Under the pieces are notes generated by a model. It worked only from the letters and a program-made list of their open reading frames with translations. It searched no databases and was not told where the DNA came from. The translations under genes were made by a program, and so were the position numbers. Below, one piece after another: positions 1 through 8,270 of a stretch of DNA of 64,000 bases. Source of the DNA: Nocardia panacis (lineage in GTDB: Bacteria > Actinomycetota > Actinomycetes > Mycobacteriales > Mycobacteriaceae); assembly GCF_003598715.1 (NCBI RefSeq), contig NZ_QZFU01000036.1, forward strand, positions 466,054 to 530,053. Reading direction: 5' to 3'. Every line of letters begins with the position of its first letter. The first letter of the stretch is position 1.

Positions 1-497
1 CCCTGCGCGGCGAGATCCAACAGCAGATCATCGCCGCCACTCTGGCCCACGAGTTCGGCCTCACCGCCCATTTCGCCCCCAGCACACCCCCGCCACCCGA
101 CCGCGTGCTGTCGATCGCGGAGGCCGCGGAGGAAATGGGCTATCGCGCACCTTGCCCCAGCGGCTTCTGGGCCTCCCTCGGCCTGCGGGTGGCGCCGGGT
201 CCGCCGGGGTCGGGCATCGACTACCGCAGCGAAACCGAACGCGGCGCGCTCCCCCGCGCCTTCCACACCGCCATCGAAGTCTCGGTGCGCGCCGCGCTCG
301 CGGCCGGTCCCAACGGCCGCCCCGTCACCGATTGCGTCGTCACCGTCCTGCGCACCGGTTTCGCGGGACCGGTCACCACCGCCGCCGATTTCCGGGGTCT
401 GACCCCGATCATCCTGCACCGCGCCATCCGCAGGGCGGGCACCGACGCGGCCTGCATTGCGCCACAGTCCATTCGGGACCAGCCGCCGATGGCATAG
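1..497 (+). pseudogene. C-terminally truncated Otr(A)/TetM-like ribosomal protection protein (5' end outside window)
   Basis: The frame is open from base 3 and reads through what looks like domain IV of an EF-G-like ribosomal protection protein, the class that releases tetracycline from the ribosome. Supporting motifs are YRAPCPSGFWASLGLRV, GSGIDYRSETERGALPRAFH, VTDCVVTVLRTGF and TAADFRGLTPIILHRAIRRAGT, all close to remembered Otr(A)/Tet(M) sequence. In intact proteins the AGT motif runs straight into domain V (an EPxxxFE-type strand). Here it is followed by about 20 unrelated residues and a TAG stop. No domain V sequence appears in any frame before the next gene, so roughly 130 C-terminal residues are missing. 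The gene is probably inactivated or altered in function, but the upstream part is not visible. Confidence 0.7.
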
Positions 498-637
498 GCG
501 CGATCACGGCTCGGCAACGGTGTGGGGACGATCGGCGTTCTCAGCTATCACACCGGTAACTCTGCTGTTGTGCACGGGATTTCGCGGTTTACTGGAATGG
601 AGCCGCCCCTCGGCATCGGCTCGAGAGGAGTCTCCCC

Positions 638-1369
638 GTGCGCACCGCTGCCACCCTCGTCCTGCATCCGCGCATGCTGCGCGTCCTCGTAGCGGCCACC
701 GCCAGCGGGCGGGGTCCGCGCGCGATCAATGCCGACGCGGTGGCCGGGTACACCGATCCGGCCACCGGGCGCGGCGCGTACGCGGTGGCCGACGGGGTCG
801 GCGATCATCTGCTCGCGGCGCGGGCGGCCCGCACCGCGGCGACGATCGCGGCGCGGGCGGCCGCCACGGCGGGCGCGCAGGTCGGCATTCTCGCCGCGCA
901 GCAGGAACTGCTGCGCGAATTCCCGGAGCCCGAGGCGGATTGCGTCCTGGTAGTCGCCGCCGTGCCCGCCGCGCCCGGTCCGGATGGCCCGACCGATATC
1001 GCCTGGGTGGGCGACTGCCGGGCCTACCGCTGGAACGGCCGTGTGCTGCACCAACTCACCACCGACCACACCGTCGGCGAGTATTTTCGATCACAGGGCA
1101 TTGCCGCCGCGCCCCGGATGGATCACGTGGTGACCACCTCCGCCCGCACCGCGCCGCCGGACCGTATCGGTCGCGCGAGCACCGGCTCCAGCCGGGGCAG
1201 GTTGCTGCTCGCCACCGACGGGATCGTCCGTCGACTCACCATGGCCGAGTTGAAATCCGCACTCGCCGAGGGCCTTACGCCGCAGGATACGGCGAACGCA
1301 CTGGTGCGCCGCGCCTTGCGCGCGGCAGGCACCGACAATGCCACCGCCTACCTCGTCGACGGCCGATAG
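638..1369 (+). CDS. PP2C-family serine/threonine phosphatase
   Basis: This 243-residue cytosolic protein has the PP2C metal-site motifs in order: NAD near residue 31, AVADGVGDH near 49-57, WVGDCRAYRW near 125, LLATDGI near 190, and GTDNA near 231. It should remove phosphate from Ser/Thr residues using two Mn/Mg ions. The GTG start at 638 is chosen because GAGAGGAG sits 7 bases upstream; an ATG at 674 would cut into the first strand. There is no transmembrane tail, unlike PstP, and no linked kinase, the nearest being the kinase gene at 19.7 kb. A strong hairpin follows the stop. Confidence 0.85.
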   Translation: MRTAATLVLHPRMLRVLVAATASGRGPRAINADAVAGYTDPATGRGAYAVADGVGDHLLAARAARTAATIAARAAATAGAQVGILAAQQELLREFPEPEADCVLVVAAVPAAPGPDGPTDIAWVGDCRAYRWNGRVLHQLTTDHTVGEYFRSQGIAAAPRMDHVVTTSARTAPPDRIGRASTGSSRGRLLLATDGIVRRLTMAELKSALAEGLTPQDTANALVRRALRAAGTDNATAYLVDGR

Positions 1370-1371
1370 CC

Positions 1372-1401
1372 CACGCCGGTTACGAATAGCCGACCGGCGT
1401 G
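1372..1401 (+). terminator. Hairpin after PP2C gene
   Basis: Perfect 9-bp arms CACGCCGGT and ACCGGCGTG around a 12-base loop start 2 bases after the phosphatase stop codon. There is no clear T-tract, so this is an intrinsic terminator of the short-tailed actinobacterial kind at best. A second small palindrome, CCCCGAATTCGGGG, lies at 1407-1420. Confidence 0.5.
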
Positions 1402-1546
1402 TAAATCCCCGAATTCGGGGTGGCACTGTTATAGCCGGCGCAAATTGTCACGATGGTTCCCAGCCGTGAGAGGGTGCTAATTTTCGAACCATCGCTGTTT
1501 CACAGGGGCTTGCGGCAGAACCCTTGGGCGATGACAAGGAGGTTCG

Positions 1547-2449
1547 GTGCCCGAGTTCGAAGGCGCCCCACGACGACCCGACCTGGTTTCGGTCGTAATT
1601 CCCGTATACAACGGACTCCCATTGCTGGATGTGCAGTTGGAAGGTCTCGCGGCGCAGGACTACCAGGATTCCTTCGAGGTGATCATCAGCGACAACGGAT
1701 CCACCGACGGTCTGCGCCAACATCTCGCGAACCATCCGCTGCGCGAAAAGCTGTGCCTGCGCCATATCGACGCCTCCGATGCCAAGGGCGCACCGCACGC
1801 ACGCAATGCCGGCGCGGCTGCGGCCGACGGCGATTTCCTCGCCTTCACCGACCAGGACGATCGCGTGTATCCCGGCTGGTTGCGCGGATTGGTCGAGGCC
1901 GCAGCCGAATTCGACGCGGTCGGCGGACCCATCGAGGTGCACTCGCTCAATAGCCCGAAGGTCGCCAAATGGCGGCCATGCCCGGCCCCCGACCAGCGCT
2001 TTCCCTCGCACTACCGCTATTTCGCGCACGGCAACAATATGGCCATGTGGCGCACCACCTTCGAGAAGGTCGGCGGTTTCGACGAGAATATGCTCGCCGG
2101 TGACGACCTCGATATTTCCTGGATGATCGAGGAGGCGGGCCTCACCCTCGGACATACCCCCGAAGCGATGGTGGCCTATCGCCTGCGCACGACATTGCCC
2201 GAGGCACTGCGTCAGGCAATCGGCTACGGACGCACCCAGGTCGATGTGTATGCCAAACACCGACCGAATGGCTGCCCGCCATATCCGAAAAGGGCGACTC
2301 TGATCACGCTCGCGGCCACAGTGTTCTGCAATCCGCTTTTCTTTTTCGTGCGCCCGTGGGTGCCGACCGGACTGTGGGCACTGCACGCCGGAATTCTCAT
2401 CGGCAGAATTCAGGGATCGATTCGCCTGCGCACAATGGACTATCTCTGA
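1547..2449 (+). CDS. Family 2 glycosyltransferase
   Basis: A 300-residue inverting GT-A glycosyltransferase. VSVVIPVYNG (residues 14-23) opens the nucleotide-sugar fold, followed by DNGSTDG (about 49) and DQDDRV (about 102), the DxD-like metal/sugar-nucleotide site. GDDLDISWMIEEAG (about 185) corresponds to the acceptor/base region. A hydrophobic stretch near 250-290 suggests membrane association. The GTG start has AAGGAGG (1536-1542) 4 bases upstream. The stop is 2 bases from the next start, so it is probably co-transcribed with the exported flavoprotein. It lacks the polyprenol-phosphate mannose synthase features expected of Ppm. Donor and acceptor are unknown. Confidence 0.82.
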   Translation: MPEFEGAPRRPDLVSVVIPVYNGLPLLDVQLEGLAAQDYQDSFEVIISDNGSTDGLRQHLANHPLREKLCLRHIDASDAKGAPHARNAGAAAADGDFLAFTDQDDRVYPGWLRGLVEAAAEFDAVGGPIEVHSLNSPKVAKWRPCPAPDQRFPSHYRYFAHGNNMAMWRTTFEKVGGFDENMLAGDDLDISWMIEEAGLTLGHTPEAMVAYRLRTTLPEALRQAIGYGRTQVDVYAKHRPNGCPPYPKRATLITLAATVFCNPLFFFVRPWVPTGLWALHAGILIGRIQGSIRLRTMDYL

Positions 2450-2451
2450 AG

Positions 2452-3951
2452 ATGCCGATGCGCAGGCGCACATTTCTCGCCGCGGCCGCGGGCGCGCTCG
2501 CGTTGAGCGCGCCGATAGCGCATGCCGAATCCCCGCGACACGGCTACAACCGCCGCTTCCTCGCCCGCCCGGACCGGCTGCACATCCCCTCCGATACCAC
2601 GGAATTGCTCGACGCACTGGCCCGATCGGTGCGCGAGGATCTGCGCGTCGCGGTCCGCTCGGGCGGACACTGCTTCGAGGATTTCGTCGACAGCCCGGAC
2701 ACCAAGTCGCTCATCGATCTCCAGTCGCTGAACCGGATCGACTGGGACACCGAGCATCGCGCCTTCTCGATCGGTGCGGGCGCGACCCTGGACACCGTCT
2801 ACACCGGACTGTCCAAATGGGGTGTGACCATTCCCGGCGGCATCTGCAAGGGTGTCGGCGCGGGCGGCCATATCACCGGTGGCGGATACGGCCCGCTGTC
2901 ACGGCGGCACGGGCTGGTCGCCGACCACCTGTACGGGGTGGAGGTGGCGACGGTGAACGCGCGCGGCGAGGTCGCACTCACCGTCGCGACCAAGGACGGC
3001 CCGCACCGCGACCTCTGGTGGGCGCACACCGGCGGCGGTGGCGGCAATTTCGGCGTGGTGACCCGATTCCTGCTGCGCGCACCGGATTCCGACGGCGCCG
3101 ACCCACGCACCGCGCTGCCCCGCCCGACCGGGACGGTGCTGGTGGCGCAGTTGCTGCTGCCGCGTCCACTGGCCACCGAGGATTCGTTCGTGCGGCTGGT
3201 CGGCAACTATCTCGACTTCCACCACCGCCACAGCGCGCCCGGCAATCGCTTCGCCGGACTCTATGCCCGACTCATCCTGCGCCCGCTGGTCGAGAGCCTG
3301 GCCGATATGTTGATCTTCCTGCACAGCGACGAACCGGACGCCGCCGCCCTGCTGGCGGAATTCCTCGCGACCGTCACCGACGGTGTCTTCCCTGCTCCGC
3401 CGCGACTGCCCACCGCACGGGTCTCCTATCTCGACAGCGTCGACCGGTACTACGCGGCGCCGCCCGTGAATCCGGCGCGGGTCAAGATCAAGACAGCGCT
3501 GCTGCGCCAACCGTATTCGCCGGAGCAACTGCGAGTCCTCTACCGGGCCATCACCGATCCGGGCATCATGGGCGAAACCTTCGTGGAGTTCGCCCCTTTC
3601 GGCGGCGCGATCAATGCCGTCGCCTCGGACGCCACCGCGATGCCCGCACGGGACGTGTTCATGAAGATGCTCATCCACGCCGCCTGGTCCGATCCCGCGG
3701 CCGACGACCGATTCATCGCCTGGGCGCGCGACACCTATCGCGAGATCTACCGCGACACCGGCGGGGTGCCCGTACACGACGACCGCAACGGCGGCAGCTA
3801 CATCAACTATCCGGATCCCGACCTGGCCGATTCCACAACCCCCTGGCACGAGTTCTACTACCGCGACAATTACCCGCGCCTGCAGCAGGTCAAGGCCGAG
3901 TGGGATCCGAAAAACCGCTTCCGCCACAACCTTTCGATCACCCTGCCCTGA
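2452..3951 (+). CDS. Tat-exported FAD-binding oxidoreductase with BBE domain
   Basis: A 499-residue secreted flavoprotein of the vanillyl-alcohol-oxidase/berberine-bridge superfamily, which oxidises sugars or alcohols and reduces oxygen. The N-terminus MPMRRRTFLAAAAGALALS is a Tat signal. RSGGH places His73 where FAD is attached through the 8-alpha carbon, and GGICKGVGAGGH places Cys132 where the second covalent bond forms, so bicovalent FAD is expected. TGGGGGNFGVVT completes the FAD domain, and SYINYPDPDL plus a C-terminal NRFRHNLSI form the BBE segment. ATG 2452 is chosen because it gives the complete signal peptide 2 bases after the GT2 stop; the open frame reaches 2356 but that part overlaps the GT2 gene. 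The substrate is unknown; a carbohydrate is plausible given its partner. Confidence 0.85.
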   Translation: MPMRRRTFLAAAAGALALSAPIAHAESPRHGYNRRFLARPDRLHIPSDTTELLDALARSVREDLRVAVRSGGHCFEDFVDSPDTKSLIDLQSLNRIDWDTEHRAFSIGAGATLDTVYTGLSKWGVTIPGGICKGVGAGGHITGGGYGPLSRRHGLVADHLYGVEVATVNARGEVALTVATKDGPHRDLWWAHTGGGGGNFGVVTRFLLRAPDSDGADPRTALPRPTGTVLVAQLLLPRPLATEDSFVRLVGNYLDFHHRHSAPGNRFAGLYARLILRPLVESLADMLIFLHSDEPDAAALLAEFLATVTDGVFPAPPRLPTARVSYLDSVDRYYAAPPVNPARVKIKTALLRQPYSPEQLRVLYRAITDPGIMGETFVEFAPFGGAINAVASDATAMPARDVFMKMLIHAAWSDPAADDRFIAWARDTYREIYRDTGGVPVHDDRNGGSYINYPDPDLADSTTPWHEFYYRDNYPRLQQVKAEWDPKNRFRHNLSITLP

Positions 3952-4000
3952 TCGCCACTCGGCGAACGAACCTAGGTCGGCAATCCGACGGCCCGCTCGC

Positions 4001-4021
4001 CGCTGCGCCGCTGCGCCGCTG
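4001..4021. repeat. Short tandem repeat CGCTGCGC, 2.6 copies
   Basis: Two full copies and a partial copy of an 8-base unit lie in the gap between the flavoprotein and hydrolase genes. Probably simple slippage; no function is apparent. Confidence 0.6.
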
Positions 4022-4025
4022 CTGA

Positions 4026-4163
4026 ATCACCACGGCCGCCACCAGCAGCGACCTGGTCAGCCTCGGCGCGGCCACCTTCGCACTGGAGGGCTTCCTCGCC
4101 GACCGGGAGACCTTCGGCTCCATCGCCGCATGGCGCGCCACCCGAACCACGATCACCCCGTGA
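4026..4163 (+). pseudogene. Possible C-terminal gene remnant
   Basis: Between a TGA at 4023 and a TGA at 4161 one frame reads a protein-like 45-residue stretch (for example LVSLGAATFALEGFLADR) with strong third-position GC, but there is no start codon or ribosome-binding site. It may be the tail of a gene lost upstream of the lipase-like gene. It could equally be chance coding character in GC-rich DNA. I do not recognise a family. Confidence 0.25.
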
Positions 4164-4183
4164 CCCACCGGTATGTTGCGGAC

Positions 4184-5377
4184 ATGGCCAAGCTGGGATA
4201 CCCCGTCGTCGCCGCGCTCGTCGCCCTCACCCTCGCGGCGGGCACCGCCTCGGCGGACTCGTTCTACACGGCGCAGGCGAACCGGATCGCGGGCGAGCAC
4301 GGTTCGATCATCCGGAGCCAATCACTCGACGGCGATCCGGCCCTGCCCGGCGCACGCAACTACCTGGTGCTGTACCGCTCGGTCGACCTGCAGGGCCGCA
4401 CCGTAGCCGTCTCCGGCACCCTGGCCGTCCCGGAAGGCTCCCCGCCGCAGGGCGGTTGGCCGCTCATCTCCTTCGCCCACGGCACCACGGGCGTCGCCGA
4501 TGCCTGCGCACCCTCCCGCGACACCGGCCCCGACTACCCTTCCCACGACTACACCTCCGGCGTGCGCCGCACCCAGGCCCGGTGGATCGCCGCCGGGTAT
4601 GCCGTCGCCCAAACCGACTACCAGGGCCTGGGCACCGGCGGTCCGCACGGCTACCTCATCGGCGAGACCGAACAGCGCGCCGTCGCCGATATGGCGTTGG
4701 CGGCCAGGCGAATCGATGCGAATATCGGCGACCGCTGGATCGCCATGGGCCACTCCCAGGGCGGTCAGGCCGCACTGTTCACCGACGCCCGGGCCCAGCA
4801 GTGGGCTCCCGAACTGCGTCTGCTCGGCGCGGTGGCCCTCGCCCCCGCCTCCCATCAGGGCTTAGCACTTCAGGCCGGTCAGCTCGGCGCGGCCACCGGG
4901 AGCAGCGGCGCCATCGCGGCGCTCACCGGCGGCGGCGCGACACCTTTCATCCCCCTCATCGTGCGCGGCGCGCAGACAGCCGCCCCGATCGATCCGGCCC
5001 GCTTCCTCACCCCGCGCGCCCAAGAGTTGCTCCCCCTCGCCAACACCTACTGCATAGGCGACCTGCGCGACGCCGACAAGTGGGGCGGACTGCCCGGCGG
5101 CGAGGTCTTCGCCCCCACCGCGGACATGTCGGCATTCCTCGACGTGCTGGCCCAGAACGATCCCAGCGGACTGACTTTCCCACAGCCCGTACTCGTCCTG
5201 CAGGGCCGCGCCGACACCACGATCCCGGCCGTGGCCACCGACGCCATGGTCGCCCAGCAGCGCGCGGCCGGTCAGCCCGTCGACTATCGCACCTACCAGG
5301 GCGTCGACCACCGAGGCGTACTCGACGCCTCGTTCGCCGACACCCTGGCCTGGGTCAACGCCCGATTCGGGCGCTAG
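4184..5377 (+). CDS. Secreted alpha/beta-hydrolase (lipase/esterase-like)
   Basis: A 397-residue exported hydrolase. The N-terminus MAKLGYPVVAALVALTLAAG ending in a TASA-D site is a Sec signal peptide. The oxyanion region SFAHGTTG is followed by the nucleophile elbow GHSQGG with Ser191, then the triad Asp344 (GRADTT) and His376 (GVDHRG). The overall pattern resembles the secretory-lipase family common in Nocardia and Rhodococcus. An in-frame ATG exists at 4130, but start 4184 puts the signal peptide at the N-terminus. The last 23 bases overlap the 3' end of the convergent GT87 gene. The natural ester is unknown; lipids or polyesters are likely. Confidence 0.8.
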   Translation: MAKLGYPVVAALVALTLAAGTASADSFYTAQANRIAGEHGSIIRSQSLDGDPALPGARNYLVLYRSVDLQGRTVAVSGTLAVPEGSPPQGGWPLISFAHGTTGVADACAPSRDTGPDYPSHDYTSGVRRTQARWIAAGYAVAQTDYQGLGTGGPHGYLIGETEQRAVADMALAARRIDANIGDRWIAMGHSQGGQAALFTDARAQQWAPELRLLGAVALAPASHQGLALQAGQLGAATGSSGAIAALTGGGATPFIPLIVRGAQTAAPIDPARFLTPRAQELLPLANTYCIGDLRDADKWGGLPGGEVFAPTADMSAFLDVLAQNDPSGLTFPQPVLVLQGRADTTIPAVATDAMVAQQRAAGQPVDYRTYQGVDHRGVLDASFADTLAWVNARFGR

Positions 5378-6659
5378 GCCCCGGCGCGTTGGGACGCAGC
5401 ACCGCCAAGCTGCCGATCAACACCGCGGCCAGACCGATCAGCGTGTAGGAGTTGCCGACCAGGAATTGCAGCGCGGTCCAGTCGAACTCGCGCCCCATCG
5501 TCTGCGGGACGAACCAGATGAGCCCCTGCGGCACCAGCGGCAGATCCGTATCCCACGAGCCGATCGCATCCACCTGCATCGGATAGGCGAACATCAACAG
5601 CAGCACCGCGACAGGCAAGGCGACGCGCAGGACCTGATTGCGCAGCGCGAGCACCGCCCACATGACGGCAGGAATCACCCACACCCAGTAGTGCGTCCAG
5701 GACACCGGCGACACCAGCAGCGTCACACCGGCCGCCAAGACAATGCCGAGCATCTCGTCGCCGCGCTGCTGTGCCACGCGCGCCGCGGCCATACCGATCA
5801 GACCGAGAACGCCCGCGCCGATCAACCACGGCAGGTGATCGGTCCACGTCGTCCACTGCAACCGACCGAAAACGCCATTGAGCGACTGGTTCTGCACATA
5901 CGCGAATCCGATCCGATTCTGCTGCGCCACCGCCGTCGTCCAGAACTGCCACTGCTGCGCGGGTCGATACCAGAAGCCGATGGCCACCGTCACCGCGAAC
6001 GCCGCCGTCGCCACCCCCGCGGCTTTGAATCGGCGGGTGATCAGCAGGTACACGATGAATACGGCGGGCGTCAGTTTGATCCCCGTCGCTATGCCGAGGA
6101 GAATGCCGCGATACCAGCGCCCCTGCGGAATCGCCAGATCCGCCAGCACCATCGCCATCAGGATGATGCTCACCTGCCCGAACCGGAAGGTCTGCTGCAC
6201 CGGTTCCAACCACAGCGCCACGCTGCCGATCGCCAGCGTCGCCGCCAGCAGACCCGGACTGTTCTTGAAGCGCAGCAAACGTCCCGAACACCACACGCTC
6301 GCGTAGAGCGCGAACAGGGTGATGATCGTGGCCCCGGTCCCCACCTCCGTGATCGGGAATCGCGCCAACTCCGCGCAGATCCAGGCCGCGAACACCGGAT
6401 ACAGGAATGGGAGATACAGCGGTCCGCGCTCGGTGTACAACTGCTCCGGATGCAATGCGGCCGCCTTACCGCCCCACATGTACACCTGGAGATCGATCTG
6501 ATGCCAGTACACATCCCAGTTGGGCCGCAGCAACAGCAGCCAAACAGCTATGGATAGCGTTGTACCGGCGATCGCCAACAATAGAACAGTTCGTGCAGGC
6601 CAACCGCGTGCGCGTGCGGGCGCGGCGGGTGGCTCTGTCGCCGGTGCGACAGTAACCAT
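5355..6659 (-). CDS. GT87-family polyprenol-dependent mannosyltransferase
   Basis: A 434-residue polytopic membrane enzyme with about 10-12 hydrophobic segments. HQIDLQVYMWGG in the first external loop corresponds to the catalytic Asp region of PimE-type GT-C enzymes, and GIATGIKLTPAVF is the conserved helix typical of GT87 (formerly DUF2029). Such enzymes transfer mannose or arabinose from a polyprenyl phosphate to envelope glycolipids (PIM, LM, LAM) outside the membrane. A second GT87 (404 residues) lies at 14.7-15.9 kb. The acceptor cannot be read from sequence. The upstream region is a 533-base gap shared with mraY. Confidence 0.82.
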   Translation of the reverse strand: MVTVAPATEPPAAPARARGWPARTVLLLAIAGTTLSIAVWLLLLRPNWDVYWHQIDLQVYMWGGKAAALHPEQLYTERGPLYLPFLYPVFAAWICAELARFPITEVGTGATIITLFALYASVWCSGRLLRFKNSPGLLAATLAIGSVALWLEPVQQTFRFGQVSIILMAMVLADLAIPQGRWYRGILLGIATGIKLTPAVFIVYLLITRRFKAAGVATAAFAVTVAIGFWYRPAQQWQFWTTAVAQQNRIGFAYVQNQSLNGVFGRLQWTTWTDHLPWLIGAGVLGLIGMAAARVAQQRGDEMLGIVLAAGVTLLVSPVSWTHYWVWVIPAVMWAVLALRNQVLRVALPVAVLLLMFAYPMQVDAIGSWDTDLPLVPQGLIWFVPQTMGREFDWTALQFLVGNSYTLIGLAAVLIGSLAVLRPNAPGPSARIGR

Positions 6660-7192
6660 CGATTCGATTCCTTCATCAGGTTGCAGCAGAACGCATCACG
6701 CGAATCCCCTGAATCGCCATCTGCCCGGAAGGCGACGCAGGACAACGGATTTCAGAAAACGAGAACGCCGAAAGGCGGCGACGCACCAGCGACCGCGGCC
6801 TTGCAAGCCCGAACGAATATCAACCGTGTCGGCATAATTCAGCGTCCCTCATCACTGTCCAACATCTCGACAAGAGACAAACGCTATCACGCGGCGAACC
6901 CGTGCGCCGCGCCGCTATTTCCACAGTTGGCCCGCGCTCTCGGGGGTGAGCAGGTCGAAGCACCCGCTCGACCAGGGTCGTTGGGAGGATAGCCGAGGAT
7001 CCCGGACATAGGCCAACGCCGCGGTGCGAATCACGGCCCCACCATACGCAGGTACGACCCGAGGACCGTCCGTCCGGTATCCACTCGCGCGGGGCGATCA
7101 ACGAAACACGGTCGCGCCGAACGGAAGTCGCATCGCTAGCATCTCCCCCGACAGAAGATTCGACCGCCACCGAGCACAGGAAGGGGGCGCGC
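6660..7192. other. 533-base intergenic region between GT87 and mraY
   Basis: This divergent gap holds the promoters of the GT87 gene (minus) and mraY (plus). The frames crossing it have weak coding character and no ribosome-binding sites. Its composition is less GC-rich than its surroundings around 6690-6900. A small CGCC-GAAA-GGCG hairpin is at about 6768-6779. I see no RNA gene or clear operator. Confidence 0.5.
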
Positions 7193-8269
7193 ATGCGGCA
7201 GATCCTGTTCGCGGCGTTCATCGCGCTCGCCGTCTCGATCACGTTGACACCGTTGTTGATCAAGCTGTTCACCCGTCAGGGGTTCGGGCAGGAGATCCGG
7301 GTGGACGGCCCGGAAAGCCATCAGGCCAAACGCGGCACGCCCACCATGGGCGGTATCGCCATCCTGGTCGGCATGTGGGCGGGCTATTTGGGCGCGCACG
7401 CGGTGGGGTTGCGCTATGACGGGAATAGACCGTCGGCCTCCGGGCTGCTGGTGCTCGGCCTGGCGAGCGCGCTGGGTGTGGTCGGCTTCCTCGACGATTT
7501 CATCAAACTGCGCAAACAGCGCAATCTGGGGTTGAGCGCAACGGGCAAACTGATCGGCCAGTTCGGCGCGGCGATCATCTTCGGCATTCTGGCACTGCGG
7601 TTTCCGGGACAGACGGGTCTGACGCCGGGCAGCAAGCACCTGTCGATCGTCCGCGATATCGCGACGGTGTCCTTCGGGGTGATCGTCTTCCTGCTCGTTG
7701 TCTGCTTCCTGGTGCTGGCCTGGTCGAACGCGGTCAATATCACCGACGGACTCGATGGGCTCGCGGCGGGATCGATGGGTATGGCGTTGGGCGCGTACAT
7801 GATCATCACCTGCTGGCAGTACACGAATTCGTGCGCAAGCAGGCCGGGCGTCGGCTGCTACAACGTGCGCGACCCGCTGGACCTGGCGGTGGTGTGCGCG
7901 GCGGGCGCGGCGGCCTGTGTGGGCTTCCTGTGGTGGAATGCGGCCCCCGCCCGAATCTTCATGGGCGACACCGGATCGCTGGCGCTGGGCGGGCTGCTGG
8001 CGGGCCTGTCGGTGACCACGCGGACGGTGCTGCTCATGGTGGTCGTCGGTGCGGTGTTCGTCGCCGAGATCACCTCGGTGCTGTTGCAGATCATCGTGTT
8101 CCGCACCACCCGCAATCGACTGTTCAAGATGGCCCCGTTCCATCATCATTTCGAGTTGAGCAAGTGGGCGGAAACGACTGTGATCATTCGGTTCTGGCTA
8201 CTGGCGGGTGTGGCGGCCGCCGCGGGGTTGATGCTTTTCTACAGTGAGTATCTGGCGGCGATCGGGTAG
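7193..8269 (+). CDS. mraY: Phospho-N-acetylmuramoyl-pentapeptide-transferase (second-copy candidate)
   Basis: A 358-residue membrane enzyme that transfers phospho-MurNAc-pentapeptide from UDP to undecaprenyl phosphate, making lipid I. All family signatures are present: SHQAKRGTPTMGG (about 44), the catalytic DDF (about 101), NAVNITDGLDGLAAG (about 180), GDTGSLALGG (about 262) and FHHHFELSKW (about 317). Length and ten-helix pattern are normal. AGGAAGGGGG ends 5 bases before the ATG. No murF, murD, ftsW or murG is adjacent, so this is not the division-and-cell-wall cluster copy; it is either a paralogue or a relocated gene. It ends 1 base from the convergent methyltransferase. Confidence 0.9.
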   Translation: MRQILFAAFIALAVSITLTPLLIKLFTRQGFGQEIRVDGPESHQAKRGTPTMGGIAILVGMWAGYLGAHAVGLRYDGNRPSASGLLVLGLASALGVVGFLDDFIKLRKQRNLGLSATGKLIGQFGAAIIFGILALRFPGQTGLTPGSKHLSIVRDIATVSFGVIVFLLVVCFLVLAWSNAVNITDGLDGLAAGSMGMALGAYMIITCWQYTNSCASRPGVGCYNVRDPLDLAVVCAAGAAACVGFLWWNAAPARIFMGDTGSLALGGLLAGLSVTTRTVLLMVVVGAVFVAEITSVLLQIIVFRTTRNRLFKMAPFHHHFELSKWAETTVIIRFWLLAGVAAAAGLMLFYSEYLAAIG

Positions 8270-8270
8270 G

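Noticed and set aside
1547..2449. GT2 gene as the missing ppm
   Set aside because: It lacks the Ppm-type N-terminal motif and carries a different C-terminal hydrophobic region.
2817..4025. 402-codon plus-strand frame inside the flavoprotein
   Set aside because: Arg-rich alternative frame of the FAD oxidoreductase.
6820..7272. 150-codon minus-strand frame in the GT87-mraY gap
   Set aside because: No ribosome-binding site, overlaps the mraY start, and codon use is not gene-like.
7136..8149. 337-codon minus-strand frame over mraY
   Set aside because: His/Arg/Gln-rich antisense shadow.
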